DNA of 64,000 bases from Cyanobacterium aponinum PCC 10605 (GTDB taxonomy: Bacteria > Cyanobacteriota > Cyanobacteriia > Cyanobacteriales > Cyanobacteriaceae). Below are positions 46,008 to 56,735 of the stretch, piece by piece. Numbering within the stretch: position 1 is the stretch's first letter; every line of letters begins with the position of its first letter. Made by a program: the position numbers and the translations under genes. A model generated the notes under the pieces. It was not told the DNA's origin. It saw only the letters and a program-made list of their open reading frames with translations, and did not search any database. Location of the stretch: the NCBI RefSeq assembly GCF_000317675.1, contig NC_019776.1, forward strand, positions 930,001 to 994,000, in the 5' to 3' direction.

Positions 46008-46208
46008 TGTTTTGACTCCCAAACAGATACTCTAAAGAGAAGAAATTGAGCCACCTATCATAATACTTTTTTGCTTACGGTAACTAGCTTTTTCTATATT
46101 CAGAGTAATGCTAAAACCTCTAATTGTCACCAATATGTCAAGAATCTTAAAAAAAGATTAAATAAATTGACATAAATCAGAAAATAGTGTAAAGAAAAAT
46201 TGATTTGT

Positions 46209-46874
46209 ATGAATAAAAAAGAATTAATGTCCTCAACTCTTTACCTTGCCAGACACGGAAATAGATTAGACTTTGTTTATCCAGAATGGTTTAACACTGC
46301 CCCAAGAAAATATGATCCTCCCTTATCAGAAGATGGTAAGATACAGGCTCAACAATTAGCACAAAGATTAATCAAAGAGAAAATAGACTATATAGTTAGT
46401 TCTCCTTTTTTACGAGCGATTCAAACTGCACATATTGTTGCTGAAAATCTTGATTTAACCATCAAACTAGAAGCCGGGTTAGGAGAATGGCATAATCAGG
46501 ATTGGATGAGTTATCCTCCAGAAATCCACCCCCGTGAAGAATTAGAAGAAATTTATCCTCGAATTGATTGGAATTATTCTAGTTTATTAACCCCAATCTA
46601 TCCTGAAAGCGAAATAGAGATGTTAACAAGAATGAAAAAAACAGGGGAATTATTGGTCAATAATTTTCAAGGTAATTTATTATTAATTGGTCACAGCATG
46701 ACTATTTTGGGAATTACTAATGGTTTACTGAGGGAAAATAGGGCAATTAAAGCCTCTGTTTGTTCTTTAACGAAGATAGTTAATCGAGAAGGTCATTGGC
46801 AATTAGAATTAGAAACTGAAACTTCTTTTTTATCTGAGTTCGATATAAAATTATCTGATGGTGGTGGGGAATAG
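46209..46874 (+). CDS. Histidine phosphatase family protein
   Basis: A 221-residue member of the phosphoglycerate-mutase-like superfamily. Catalytic RHG in LYLARHGNRLDF, second basic site in SSPFLRAIQTAHIVAE and the distal histidine in LLLIGHSMTILGI. The insertion of bulky residues after the RHG (FVYPEWFNTAPRKYDPPLSEDG) is typical of the broad-substrate subgroup similar to UBASH3/STS-1. Start could also be the ATG at 46227. Its substrate is unknown. Confidence 0.88.
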   Translation: MNKKELMSSTLYLARHGNRLDFVYPEWFNTAPRKYDPPLSEDGKIQAQQLAQRLIKEKIDYIVSSPFLRAIQTAHIVAENLDLTIKLEAGLGEWHNQDWMSYPPEIHPREELEEIYPRIDWNYSSLLTPIYPESEIEMLTRMKKTGELLVNNFQGNLLLIGHSMTILGITNGLLRENRAIKASVCSLTKIVNREGHWQLELETETSFLSEFDIKLSDGGGE

Positions 46875-46896
46875 GGAATAGGGAATAGGCAATAGT
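46868..46896. repeat. Heptameric tandem repeat GAATAGG
   Basis: GGGAATAGGGAATAGGGAAT with a following AGGCAATAG: three to four 7-base units at the stop codon of the phosphatase gene, within the 39-base convergent spacer. Confidence 0.8.
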
Positions 46897-46913
46897 TTTT
46901 ATACCTCAAGAAT

Positions 46914-48116
46914 CTATGGTGTTTGAAAATTCATGGGATTTTGATCCCGACGATGACGTAAAGGCAGGGCTTCAGGTTGTCTATCTCCTGCTAAACTAGC
47001 GGTATATTCCAAGGCGGTGCGGAGTCGTTTGGCGGCATAAATTGACATATCACGGGGTACACAGATGCGATCGCGCAAATATCTTAAGGCTAAATCCGTT
47101 TCAGGAGGAGGAGAGCATTCTTTGTCTGTCATCATATAAGTTAAAGCACAACGCAAAGCTAAATCAAACATTTCATTATCGGTTGGATTGACTTTGATAA
47201 TGTTATGACGATGTTTGAGGACACGATATAAGGCTTCTTGACGGGAATTTTCTGGTTCATTGTATTTTACATCGGGTAAACTAAACCAATCACCGCGATC
47301 GACTCTTTTTTGATTAATCAAAGTTTGCTTCTCATTGTTAGAATAGCATCCGCCCATTTGTGGCGGTAAATCATGGGCATGGGTATGAAAATCGCTTTGT
47401 GTACCCCTATAGGTTGAACGCTCTTCCAAAGCAGAAAACCAACGAGACAAAAGAGGATTCTCTTCTCTTAAAGAATAACCTTTATAGTAATAAAGACTAG
47501 CATTCATCCTTTCCACATAAGGAACAAAAACAACATCAGCCACACTAAAATCATCTAAGAAAAAAGGGCTATCAGTAACAGATAAAGCCCCCTCAACCTC
47601 TTTCACCACCTGTAAAAAACCACGACGATTATTCATCTCTTGTAAAGGAAACATTGTGGGATAGCATAACCATGTACACCACGCTCTAAATAACAATCTT
47701 TCTAATCGGCGTAAAGGAATCACTTTTTCATCTTCCATACCATAACCCAAAACTCCAAAATCTTGTTCTAAAGCCTTGAGAATATCGTCACTTTCGGTAA
47801 TAATATGCCCGTCTAATTCTACTGCGGGTAACATTCCCGAAGGCACTTTTTCTTTGTACCAACTTTCTTTCTGCCCATAGCAAAACATGGTTACTTTACG
47901 AATACGGTAAGGAATTTGTTTTTCCTCCAACCATAACCAAATTTTTTGACAATAAGGACACCAAGCATGATGATCTCTATAAAGGGTTACTCTTACTTTT
48001 TCTTCTGGTTTATTAAACAACCTCAACGTAGATTGAGAGTTAGTAACACCATTGACCTTATCAATCTGAAAATCTGTGAGAGCTTCTAATTCTTGCCAAG
48101 AGAGAGGATTTAACAT
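46914..48116 (-). CDS. Glutathione S-transferase family protein
   Basis: A 400-residue cytosolic GST-fold protein. The thioredoxin-like N-domain starts near 40 with [30 protein letters not shown], where CPYC is a redox motif more like glutaredoxin or Omega/xi GSTs than tyrosine-type GSTs. [21 protein letters not shown] binds the glutathione backbone. The helical C-domain extends about 170 residues beyond the usual length, ending with an extra region about [17 protein letters not shown]. It is a known cyanobacterial long form. Substrate unknown. Confidence 0.88.
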   Translation of the reverse strand: MLNPLSWQELEALTDFQIDKVNGVTNSQSTLRLFNKPEEKVRVTLYRDHHAWCPYCQKIWLWLEEKQIPYRIRKVTMFCYGQKESWYKEKVPSGMLPAVELDGHIITESDDILKALEQDFGVLGYGMEDEKVIPLRRLERLLFRAWCTWLCYPTMFPLQEMNNRRGFLQVVKEVEGALSVTDSPFFLDDFSVADVVFVPYVERMNASLYYYKGYSLREENPLLSRWFSALEERSTYRGTQSDFHTHAHDLPPQMGGCYSNNEKQTLINQKRVDRGDWFSLPDVKYNEPENSRQEALYRVLKHRHNIIKVNPTDNEMFDLALRCALTYMMTDKECSPPPETDLALRYLRDRICVPRDMSIYAAKRLRTALEYTASLAGDRQPEALPLRHRRDQNPMNFQTP

Positions 48117-48212
48117 TTATTTTCACTGTGTTTTGCTAATTTACTTGAGTTCGATATAAAATTGTCTGGTGGTGGTAGGGTAGGGGACAAGGGGCTAAGT
48201 TAAAAGGGCAAA

Positions 48213-48256
48213 AGGCAAACCCCCCTTTATCCCCCCTTTCGAGAGGGGAGGGCAAC
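48213..48256. repeat. C-rich repeat, copy 2
   Basis: AGGCAAACCCCCCTTTATCC followed by CCCCTTTCGAGAGGGGAGGG, matching the element at 33462-33503 with a few changes in the loop. Here it lies 140 bases after gyrA's 3' end. Confidence 0.75.
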
Positions 48257-48295
48257 GGTAAATAGTTGATAGTTGATAACTTCTAACTCTTGTAC

Positions 48296-48315
48296 GGGTG
48301 AATGGCTATTCGCCC
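48296..48315. repeat. Near-palindrome GGGTGAATGGCTATTCGCCC
   Basis: Member of the family that is a perfect palindrome at 51224. Flanks ACTCTTGTAC and CTAACT are also shared with the other copies. Confidence 0.85.
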
Positions 48316-48395
48316 CTAACTAACTCCTAACTAATTTTCCCTCCTCCCCTCATCACCTCATCTCCCTCTCCCCTGAACTCCTAACTCCTAACACT

Positions 48396-50954
48396 TTACT
48401 CGTTTTCCTCTTCTTCGGCGGAGGGAGGAACTAAAGCAATAGCTGCGATCGCATCTTCACTATCTAATTTTTGCACTCTTACCCCACTAGCCTGACGAGA
48501 TTGGAGAGAAACCGCATTGACATCACAACGGATAATAATACCTCTGGTGGTGATAATCATAAATTCATCTTCAGGGTTAACAATGCGTAGAGCCGCTAAA
48601 GCATCGCTTTTTTTGCGGAAACGAATCGCTTTTAAACCCATTCCTGCTCTTCTTTGTAAACGGAATTGAGATACAGGTACTCTTTTACCAAAACCGCTAG
48701 TAGTTACAGCTAATGCCCAAGGGGCTTCTTTTCCAGTGTCGCTGGTTAATTCTTCCTCCTCCAATTCGAGGGTATCATCTTCTTGATCATCTGCTTCAGC
48801 AATGGTGGCAGTTACTTGAGATGGTAATATGTCCATGCTGATAATTTCGTCTCCTTTTCGGAGTTTCATGGATTTTACCCCTTTAGCAGTACGGGAAAGA
48901 GGGCGTAATTGTTCATTGTCGGCGTGGAAATGAATCGCCATACCCTGACGAGAGCCAATTAAAATACTATCATCTTCTGTGGCTAGTCTTACCCACCGTA
49001 GTTCGTCTCCTTCTCCCAAAGAAATGGCAATTAAACCATTACTGCGAATATTGGCAAAGGCGGAGAGAGCAGTTTTTTTGATTAAACCTTTTTGGGTTAA
49101 CATGACTAAATATTCATGATCAGTAAATTCACTTACTGCTATCATTGAGGTAATTTTTTCATCACTGGCAATGGGTAACATCTGTACAATGGGTACACCT
49201 CTAGCATTTCTCGACAGGGCAGGTAGTTGATAAGCATTTAAGCCATAGACAACACCCTTGTCACTAAAGAATAAGATGCGATCGTGATCACAACCCGTGA
49301 GAAAATGTTCAACTACATCATCCTCCTTGATTTTCGCTCCAGACTTACCTCTGGTGGCTCTATTTTGTGCCTCAAAGGTATTTACCAACATTTTTTTCAA
49401 ATAGCCTTGGTTAGTCAGGATAATGGCAACTTGTTCATTAGCAATTAAATCAATATCTCCTAAATCTCCGTCCGCTTGGACTATTTCCGTGCGTCTGGGA
49501 GTAGCATGAACTTTTTTGATGTCTTCTAATTCTGATTCGATAATGTTATAAATTCTTTCTTTACGAGCTAAAATATCTTGAAAATCGGTAATTTGGGTTA
49601 ATAAGTCTTGATGTTCCGCTTCAATTTTTTCTGCTTCTAGGGCAGTTAAACGACGCAATTGCATTTGTAAAATAGCATCGGCTTGGGTTTCTGAGAGGCT
49701 GAAATCGTTAACTAATTCTTGTTTAGCAGTGGCACTATCCGCCGCCCCTCTGATTAGTCTAATGACTGCATCGAGGTTATCTAGGGCAATTAATAATCCT
49801 TGTAATAAATGATCTCTTTCTTCTGCCTTTCTCAGTTGATAGCGGGTGCGTCGGGTGATAGCTTCCACACGAAAATCTAAGAATACCCGTAAAAATTGAC
49901 TTATTGTAAGTAATTGAGGCTCGTTATTGACTAATGCCAACATATTTGCCCCAAAATTACTTTGAATAGCTGTTTGTTTATATAAGTTATTAAGAACAAC
50001 TCTGGGATAAGCATCTCTTTTTAATTCTATAACAATACGCATTCCAGTGCGATCGCTCTCATCCCGTATATCCGAAATACCGTCAATCCTTTTATCGTTA
50101 ACTAATTCGGCGATTTTTTCAATTAAACCTGCTTTATTGGTTTGATAGGGTAATTCTGTGACGATGATTGCTTCTTTTTCCTGTCTTCCCGCCGCCCTCA
50201 CAGTTTCAATGTTGGCAACCCCACGCATAGTAATTGAGCCTCTACCAGTGGTATAAGCATCTTTAATACCCTGACGACCTAAAATTTGTCCTCCTGTGGG
50301 AAAATCAGGACCTGGGATATATTCCATTAACTCCAAATCCGTAATATCTGGATTGTGAATCATTGCGATCGCACCGTTAATCAATTCACCAAGATTATGG
50401 GGAGGAATATTAGTCGCCATACCCACTGCAATCCCCGTCGCACCATTAAGAAGCAGTTGAGGGACACGGGCAGGTAATACAACAGGTTCTTGTTGTGAAC
50501 CATCAAAGTTATCAATAAAATCAACGGTTTCTGATTCAATATCTCGCAGTAAACCTTCCACCGCCAAAGCCTGTAAACGACATTCGGTATAACGCATCGC
50601 CGCCGGAGGGTCATTATCAATACTACCGAAGTTTCCATGACCATTAATCAACGGGTTACGCATGGAAAAATCCTGCGCCATTCTCACTAAAGCATCATAT
50701 ACCGCCGTGTCACCATGAGGGTGATATTTACCTAAAACTTCCCCTACTACCCTCGCACATTTACGAAAGGGGCGATCAGCAGTCAAACCTAATTCATACA
50801 TAGCGTAGAGAATGCGTCTATGAACCGGTTTGAGTCCATCTCTGGCATCGGGCAATGCTCTTCCTACGATAACGCTCATGGCGTATTCTAAGTAAGACCG
50901 AGACATTTCATTGGTTAAGTTAGTAGGTACTATGCGTTCTTGGCTAGATGTCAT
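48396..50954 (-). CDS. gyrA: DNA gyrase subunit A
   Basis: Type IIA topoisomerase subunit that breaks and rejoins DNA, 852 residues. The active-site tyrosine lies in [11 protein letters not shown] near residue 120, with the quinolone-pocket segment [17 protein letters not shown] just before. The C-terminal beta-pinwheel runs from about 510; the GyrA-box is a cyanobacterial-looking version ([12 protein letters not shown]). GyrB is elsewhere. ParC is the alternative, but the N-terminus ([37 protein letters not shown]) fits GyrA. Confidence 0.95.
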   Translation of the reverse strand: MTSSQERIVPTNLTNEMSRSYLEYAMSVIVGRALPDARDGLKPVHRRILYAMYELGLTADRPFRKCARVVGEVLGKYHPHGDTAVYDALVRMAQDFSMRNPLINGHGNFGSIDNDPPAAMRYTECRLQALAVEGLLRDIESETVDFIDNFDGSQQEPVVLPARVPQLLLNGATGIAVGMATNIPPHNLGELINGAIAMIHNPDITDLELMEYIPGPDFPTGGQILGRQGIKDAYTTGRGSITMRGVANIETVRAAGRQEKEAIIVTELPYQTNKAGLIEKIAELVNDKRIDGISDIRDESDRTGMRIVIELKRDAYPRVVLNNLYKQTAIQSNFGANMLALVNNEPQLLTISQFLRVFLDFRVEAITRRTRYQLRKAEERDHLLQGLLIALDNLDAVIRLIRGAADSATAKQELVNDFSLSETQADAILQMQLRRLTALEAEKIEAEHQDLLTQITDFQDILARKERIYNIIESELEDIKKVHATPRRTEIVQADGDLGDIDLIANEQVAIILTNQGYLKKMLVNTFEAQNRATRGKSGAKIKEDDVVEHFLTGCDHDRILFFSDKGVVYGLNAYQLPALSRNARGVPIVQMLPIASDEKITSMIAVSEFTDHEYLVMLTQKGLIKKTALSAFANIRSNGLIAISLGEGDELRWVRLATEDDSILIGSRQGMAIHFHADNEQLRPLSRTAKGVKSMKLRKGDEIISMDILPSQVTATIAEADDQEDDTLELEEEELTSDTGKEAPWALAVTTSGFGKRVPVSQFRLQRRAGMGLKAIRFRKKSDALAALRIVNPEDEFMIITTRGIIIRCDVNAVSLQSRQASGVRVQKLDSEDAIAAIALVPPSAEEEENE

Positions 50955-51351
50955 AAGTGTTAAGATGAGTTATTTACAGTAATAACTGATTTGAGGATGA
51001 AAATAAGTGATTTGACCTGTTTAAAAGATATTTAAACTGAAAAATAGTCGAAATCGCCAGTTTTTAGGTTTTAAACTCCTAAGAATGTCAAAATCATTGC
51101 TTTATTTTAACATATACTCAGTAAGAGAATAATAGAGTAATTAGCAAAAGGGCAATGGGCAAGAGGAAAAAGTAAATAGCGAATAGTGAATAGTGAATAA
51201 TTAATAACTTCTAACTCCTGTACGGGCGAATGGCCATTCGCCCCTAACTCGTCTTCCCTGATACCTGCAACCTGACACCTTATCTCCCTTTCCCCTCATC
51301 ACCTCATCCCCTTATCACCTTATCCCCCCAACACCCTAAGCCTCTAACTCT
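50955..51351. other. Spacer with repeats between gyrA and the M61 gene
   Basis: 397 bases. Contains heptamers GAATAGT (51180-51200), the perfect 20-bp palindrome (51224-51243) and C/T-rich 9- to 10-base quasi-repeats of the type CCCCTCATCACCTCATC and CCTTATCACC (51290-51330). No ORF. Confidence 0.6.
51224..51243. repeat. Perfect 20-bp palindrome GGGCGAATGGCCATTCGCCC
   Basis: Every base pairs with its mirror. It is preceded by ACTCCTGTAC and followed by CTAACT. Diverged copies are at 26178-26197 and 48296-48315, all in intergenic spacers. Confidence 0.9.
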
Positions 51352-53079
51352 TTATCTCCCTAGCCAACTATGTAAATTTTCTTTCTGGGCTTTAGTCAAA
51401 TTTTTCATGACTGTAACTTGATAGCTACTAGCTTGGGGGGGTGCTAATTTAATTTTTACGGTTTTTAATTCCTCTTGATGAAAAATAGTAAGTGCGATCG
51501 CATCTCCTGCTCGATAATCTTGTAGTCTTTCTGATAACGTCTCACTGGTAACTCGAAAACCATCTATGGCTAATAACTCATCTCCAGCATCAACACCAGC
51601 TTTACCCGCCGGGGAATTAGCTTCTACAAAAGTTATTTTTTCAATACATCCTTCTTTTTGTACTGTCAATCCTAGATAAGGACAATCATTGTCTTCTTTT
51701 TTCCCTCTTAAAACTAAACCAAAAGGCTCAAAATATTGGTTGAAAGGGATTTCTTCAGTGGTTTCTAAATATAGATGGAAAAATTCTTTTAAATTAGTAT
51801 TAGCAACCTTTTCTATTTCTGTCTTTAATTCTTCAGGAGTAAAACCAATTTCTTTCTTACCAAATTTGTCCCACATTATTGCCATTACATCATCAAAAGA
51901 TTTCTGATTGCCACTATTTTTTCTAATCATTAAATCTAATAATAATGTTACTAACTCACCTTTTAAATAGTAAGAAATTTGGTTATTATTACTATAAGCA
52001 TCTCTACGATATAACTTAATCCAAGCATCAAAGCTAGATTCCGCTAAAGGCTGTATTTTTCTTCCCGAAATATTCAAGTAATTACTTATGTCTTTACTCA
52101 ATAAATCTAAAAATGTTGAACGATTATAAATACCTGCCCTCAAAGGGATAAGTATATCATAATAGCTAGTTGTTCCCTCGGAAAACCAAAGAGAAGTTGT
52201 ATAATTTTCTTGATCATAATCAAACTTTTCTAAGGCTTTAGGTCTTATTCTTTTAACATTCCATAAATGAAAAAATTCATGAGCTACTAACTGCATAAAG
52301 CGATAATATTTTTCTTCTTTTTTAAAAGCAAAGCGAGGGTAGTTTAAAACGCAACAATTTTTATGTTCCAAACCGCCAAAACCTGAAGCTGATAAATGTA
52401 AAATAAATTTATAATCTTCGTAAGGTAAACCTGAAAAAATTTTTGACTCAGTTTCTATTATTTTCTTTGTGTCTTCTATAACTCTCTTTGCATCAATATT
52501 TCCATTACCCCATATAATCCATTGATGGGGCTTATTTTCCACGGTAAAATCATATTGCTTTTGTAAGCCAATTTCAAAGGGGCTATCTACTAAACAGTCA
52601 AAATTTTCTGCAAAAAAACTATTATTCTCCTCTGTTATTTTGGGTAAAGAGGTAGTAATTTTCCAATCTTTTTCAGGAGAATTTATGACAACTTTAAAAG
52701 GATTATTTTCGAAATTAGGAACATAAAGAAATAAAGCCGCACCGGTAAAAAAACCATGAGTTTCATCCAGATGATTTGTTCTCACTGTTAACTCATTAGC
52801 ATATATTTGATATTTTACGTTAATAGTTGTTTCATTGTCAGTTTCTATTAACCAATGATTTTTAGTTTTTTTCTGATAACTTAAATTATTTTGTTTGTTT
52901 CCCTTAACCTGAAAATTTTGTAAATGCCTAGCATACTCCCTCACTAAATAAGATCCCGGAGTCCATACTGGCATTTTTAAATTTAATTGTTTTTTCTCCC
53001 ATTTATCTATTTTTAATTCCACGTCAAATAAATGTAGCTGAGGATTTGTAATTGATACTGTATATGTGATATTTGTCAT
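51352..53079 (-). CDS. M61 family metallopeptidase with PDZ domain
   Basis: A 575-residue relative of glycyl aminopeptidase. The zinc site is HEFFHLWN (HExxH, about 265) with the third ligand glutamate in SEGTTSYYDI. A PDZ domain is at about 475-555 (LTVQKEGCIEKITFVEANSPAGKAGVDAGDELLAIDGF). The N-terminal third is the family's beta domain. No signal peptide is seen with the ATG at 53079, so it is likely cytosolic; the open frame extends 38 codons upstream but is AT-rich and lacks coding character. It probably trims peptides with small N-terminal residues. Confidence 0.9.
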   Translation of the reverse strand: MTNITYTVSITNPQLHLFDVELKIDKWEKKQLNLKMPVWTPGSYLVREYARHLQNFQVKGNKQNNLSYQKKTKNHWLIETDNETTINVKYQIYANELTVRTNHLDETHGFFTGAALFLYVPNFENNPFKVVINSPEKDWKITTSLPKITEENNSFFAENFDCLVDSPFEIGLQKQYDFTVENKPHQWIIWGNGNIDAKRVIEDTKKIIETESKIFSGLPYEDYKFILHLSASGFGGLEHKNCCVLNYPRFAFKKEEKYYRFMQLVAHEFFHLWNVKRIRPKALEKFDYDQENYTTSLWFSEGTTSYYDILIPLRAGIYNRSTFLDLLSKDISNYLNISGRKIQPLAESSFDAWIKLYRRDAYSNNNQISYYLKGELVTLLLDLMIRKNSGNQKSFDDVMAIMWDKFGKKEIGFTPEELKTEIEKVANTNLKEFFHLYLETTEEIPFNQYFEPFGLVLRGKKEDNDCPYLGLTVQKEGCIEKITFVEANSPAGKAGVDAGDELLAIDGFRVTSETLSERLQDYRAGDAIALTIFHQEELKTVKIKLAPPQASSYQVTVMKNLTKAQKENLHSWLGR

Positions 53080-53566
53080 TATTTTTATAATTGAAAGTAA
53101 TCGATACACTAAGTATTTATGAATAATTATAACTTCTTTGTTAAAACAACAAGTCAACAAATAATTAATAGATGTAAAAGCATGGTAAAACAAAGTAATT
53201 ATATGAGTTGAATCGAATAAAATTTAGTAAAAATAATTTCAGTTTTTCCTATATCAAATTTCTTACTCATACTTTTTAATTTTATTTATTAACCTTTGCT
53301 GAGTTCATTTAACATAACCTTACTTTTTGATCAAGATATTCTTAATAATAATTTTTCATTCTTACTTAAGTGTTTTTTGAAATCAAATTGAACCAAGATT
53401 ATTTTGTTCAATTACTTATTTCTACAATTATATTTTAGTATTATTGACTACATAAAAATTGGTAATATTAGATGTTTTATTTACATAAATTTATAAAAAA
53501 AAGAAATAAAGTTTTTTTAGATATAATATGATTAGGGGTAATAAAATAAAGATAAGGATACAAAAG
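53080..53566. other. Spacer before a hypothetical gene
   Basis: 487 bases of AT-rich sequence with no convincing ORF. A TATAAT box at 53522-53527 lies 39 bases before the chosen start of the next gene; there is no good -35 box. Confidence 0.5.
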
Positions 53567-54595
53567 ATGTTAAAAAAAATTGTTTCTTTCTTAAATCAAG
53601 ATATAAGCACCTTGACTCAAAATAATTCTCAAAAAGAAGATATTTCGGAAAATAGTATTAATATACATAATCAAGCCCTATCAGAAGCGAAGATATTAGC
53701 ATCCATTGCCAAAACCATCGATAATCCTAATTTTCAACAGTCTGATTTTAAGTTTTATCTACAAATAAAATCTCTTTTTGCTCGTAATAAAGAATCTTAT
53801 CAGGGATTAGAAACAAGTGCAGAATTATTACGTTTAGCAGTAAAAGCCCAAAGTAATTTTTTGAAGATTGAACAGACAGAGTTACGTTATCGAAGTACGA
53901 AACAACAAGAATATTATGAATTTGTGTTAAACTTCTTGGGGGAAAAATTTGGAGATGATGACAATAATAATGATTTAGAAAATAATCAAATTGTTGCTAA
54001 AAAAAGACAAGAAAATAAATACTCTCCAGAGGAATTTAAACAACAAATAAGAACTAAATTAGAAGAAATTAAACCAACCATTAAAACAGAACAAGGTAGA
54101 GAGGCTTTAGAAGATTATACCGAGTCTTTAGAAGGATTAGCAGAAGAGAAAGATATTGGTTTAAAACTTCTATATTTATTTAAAAAATTTAATTTAACTG
54201 ATTTTTCTGTGTTAAGAGTTATCTCTGACATGGTTACTTATCTTCAAGATAAAAATATGCAGAATATGAAAGCAATGCAGGATTTAGTTGTTAAAAATGA
54301 AGATGTTTTTATAAAATTAGGAAGAATAATTGGTGTGCCCAAAACGAAAGAAACACCAGACACTTATGCCAGACTGTTGCAATATTTGGCGCTGAGTAAA
54401 AAACATGAACAAACTAGAGAGCAATTTATTAAATTAATACAAGTTTTAAAACCTTGGCAGGGTTTTTATCGTACCATTACAGATATTAGAGAGCAATATT
54501 CTGCTAATCAATATAATTTACCAGAAGAATTTACTCAAGAAATACCCGGGTTATCTATCTATGAAAATTATCAGCAATATATTAATATTTTCTAG
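53567..54595 (+). CDS. Hypothetical protein, helical, unknown family
   Basis: A 342-residue soluble protein rich in charged residues with long predicted helices: QALSEAKILASIAKTIDN, ELLRLAVKAQSNFLKIEQTELRYRSTKQQEYYEFVLNFL and a second half RTKLEEIKPTIKTEQGREALEDYTESLEGLAEEKDIGLKLL. No catalytic motif, membrane helix or cysteine. I choose MLKKIVSF because AAGGA precedes it by eight bases; a start 39 bases upstream would overlap the -10-like TATAAT. Function unknown, no informative neighbour. Confidence 0.68.
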   Translation: MLKKIVSFLNQDISTLTQNNSQKEDISENSINIHNQALSEAKILASIAKTIDNPNFQQSDFKFYLQIKSLFARNKESYQGLETSAELLRLAVKAQSNFLKIEQTELRYRSTKQQEYYEFVLNFLGEKFGDDDNNNDLENNQIVAKKRQENKYSPEEFKQQIRTKLEEIKPTIKTEQGREALEDYTESLEGLAEEKDIGLKLLYLFKKFNLTDFSVLRVISDMVTYLQDKNMQNMKAMQDLVVKNEDVFIKLGRIIGVPKTKETPDTYARLLQYLALSKKHEQTREQFIKLIQVLKPWQGFYRTITDIREQYSANQYNLPEEFTQEIPGLSIYENYQQYINIF

Positions 54596-54671
54596 TCCAA
54601 AATTGTGTTAATTGTACAAGGTTTAGGTTTTAGGTGTTATGAAGAATATTCGATTATTAACTGACAATATA

Positions 54672-55103
54672 TTAGTTAACAAAAATATTTAAGCAATATC
54701 TAATAAGGGCAAAGATAGTAACATAAATAGAGGTTAAATAAGCGTTATAGGTTTGAGGACTGATAGAATAATTTTCTTTATCAGAGTCGGTTTGACTTGC
54801 TTTAAATTTCTTTTCTCGAAAGTCGAAAAACATTAATTGAGTAATTATTAATAACCCCAAGAATAGAATTGCAATATTTTGAGAAACAATTAAAGTAACG
54901 CCACTTAATAAGGTTAACAATCCGATGGCTAAACTAAAAAGATATTCTTTATAATCAGGTTTATGGTTAAAATCGATCGCTTTTATATATTTATCCATAC
55001 GAGAAGATTTTAGCACCTCAAGACAGACAAATAAGCCTCCTGCAATCCAGAATAATCCAAAAATTTTGAGGCTATTAGTAATAAGAAATAAAATGATATT
55101 CAT
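54672..55103 (-). CDS. Hypothetical membrane protein
   Basis: A 143-residue protein with four hydrophobic segments (about 3-27, 52-70, 72-92, 122-140) and a polar loop around 93-115. It is convergent with the preceding hypothetical gene. No family recognised. Confidence 0.7.
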   Translation of the reverse strand: MNIILFLITNSLKIFGLFWIAGGLFVCLEVLKSSRMDKYIKAIDFNHKPDYKEYLFSLAIGLLTLLSGVTLIVSQNIAILFLGLLIITQLMFFDFREKKFKASQTDSDKENYSISPQTYNAYLTSIYVTIFALIRYCLNIFVN

Positions 55104-55436
55104 TAAATTTTTAGACTGTTTTTTTATTAATATAGCTTTTTATTATTGTTAATAATGGTGGGCTATAACCACATGAGTTCAATGATAAAAACATTGTGGA
55201 GTAAAATATTCAGAGCGATCATTAGCTCTCTTTATACAGATAAAAACTATTAAACTTAGGAAAAAGATATAAAATCAATTTGTCTATTATTTTTATCAAT
55301 ACACCCAAATTTTAACTCCGAACTCTGAACTCAGGTATAACCCACTCCAAATATTTAACACTCAAAATATTATTACCATTGCAAAAGTGTCTTCTAAACC
55401 AAAAGTAATAGCTTAATTCACTCACCAACGCCAATC
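55104..55436. other. Spacer between a membrane protein gene and murB
   Basis: 333 bases. One short ORF (32 codons, 55154-55252) is present but unsupported. The rest is AT-rich without clear hairpins or repeats. Confidence 0.4.
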
Positions 55437-56369
55437 TTAAAATTGACCTAAAAATTTTACTTCTGGATGGAGCAAAATAGACCAATTTTCTTCTACTTTT
55501 TCTTGCACATACTGTATCAAGTTAAAAATATCTCTAGCAGTTGCATTACCTGCATTAAGGATGAAATTAGCATGACGATGGGCAACTTGAGCACCACCTA
55601 TTTGATGACCTTTTAAACCGATTTGCTCAATTAGCCACCCAGCCGCTTGAGGTTTTGGATTACGAAAAACACTGCCACAACTTGGTTTATCGTAGGGTTG
55701 TGTTTGTTTACGCATTTTGAAATTACTGGTGGTTAATGCCATCATTTCTTCTTTACTTTGCCCTGATTCTAAATTTAGGGTAGCTTGTAAAACTAAAGCA
55801 TTTTCTTTTTGTAATCGAGAGGAGCGATAAGAGTATTCTAAATCTTCTTTTGACAGAGTTTCTATTCTTCCATCACTATAAGCCACGATCGCACTTTTGA
55901 AAATATCAGCCATACAGCCCTTGTGAGCCCCCGCATTCATCACGACAGCACCCCCCACAGTCCCGGGTATGCCAACAGCCCAATCTAGCCCTTGCCAACC
56001 TTTCTTGGCGGCTTTCCATGCCAATTTAGGAAGGGGATAACCAGCACCCACAGTGATAGTAAGATTATCCTCATCAATCAGATATTGTTTAAGATGACGA
56101 GTGTTCAAAACTAATCCTTCTATACCGCGATCGCTAATTAGTAAATTAGAACCCCCCCCTAAACAAGTAAAAGGCATTTGCTCTTTTTGTAACCATGTAA
56201 ATATTGCTTGTATATCATTCCATGATTTAGGTTCAGCATACCACTGAGCCTTGCCACCGACTCGATAGGATGTGAAAGGAGAAAGAGACACGGATTGATA
56301 AATATTGCACTCAGTGTTTGTGAGGGTAACGACTTTTGTTTCTGAGTCAGTTTTGATAGTAATAGTCAT
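55437..56369 (-). CDS. murB: UDP-N-acetylmuramate dehydrogenase
   Basis: FAD-dependent reductase that turns the enolpyruvyl group into lactyl, giving UDP-MurNAc. Flavin contacts are seen in SYRVGGKAQWYAEPKS and FTCLGGGSNLLISDRGIEGLV; the active-site serine is in PSCGSVFRNPKPQAAGWLIEQIGLKG; the end is ILHPEVKFLG. 310 residues. GAGAAGA stands before the ATG. It follows murC with a 366-base gap, both on the minus strand, the usual cyanobacterial order. Confidence 0.97.
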   Translation of the reverse strand: MTITIKTDSETKVVTLTNTECNIYQSVSLSPFTSYRVGGKAQWYAEPKSWNDIQAIFTWLQKEQMPFTCLGGGSNLLISDRGIEGLVLNTRHLKQYLIDEDNLTITVGAGYPLPKLAWKAAKKGWQGLDWAVGIPGTVGGAVVMNAGAHKGCMADIFKSAIVAYSDGRIETLSKEDLEYSYRSSRLQKENALVLQATLNLESGQSKEEMMALTTSNFKMRKQTQPYDKPSCGSVFRNPKPQAAGWLIEQIGLKGHQIGGAQVAHRHANFILNAGNATARDIFNLIQYVQEKVEENWSILLHPEVKFLGQF

Positions 56370-56735
56370 GATAATCTTCTCTTAAATTCATTGGGCTTTT
56401 ATAGTGGTTTCGGAGTGATAATTAGTTGATAGTTAATAAGTGATAACTAAGGGAGAAAAATTATTCAACTTATGCCCCAATTCGAGGTAATAATGTGGGA
56501 TATGAAAAGGTTTGACGGTTAGGTTGAGGTTGAAGGTTAAAATCTTTTCTTTGTTAAGAAACAGGCATTAAATTCAAGGCTATTCCAACCCAAAATGTTC
56601 GTTTTGCCTAAACCTTAAAAATAGTCAAAAATCATCAAACCCAACACCGCAAAGGTCAAATTTTGTTCAATCCCTATCACCTATTACCTTTTAGTCAGTT
56701 TTATGTATTGGTGTAAGGTTTCGTCTCAGTTTAAA
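56370..56735. other. Spacer between murC and murB
   Basis: 366 bases with no ORF I can support. murB may have its own promoter here. The sequence includes several broken inverted matches but no clear terminator or repeat family member. Confidence 0.45.
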
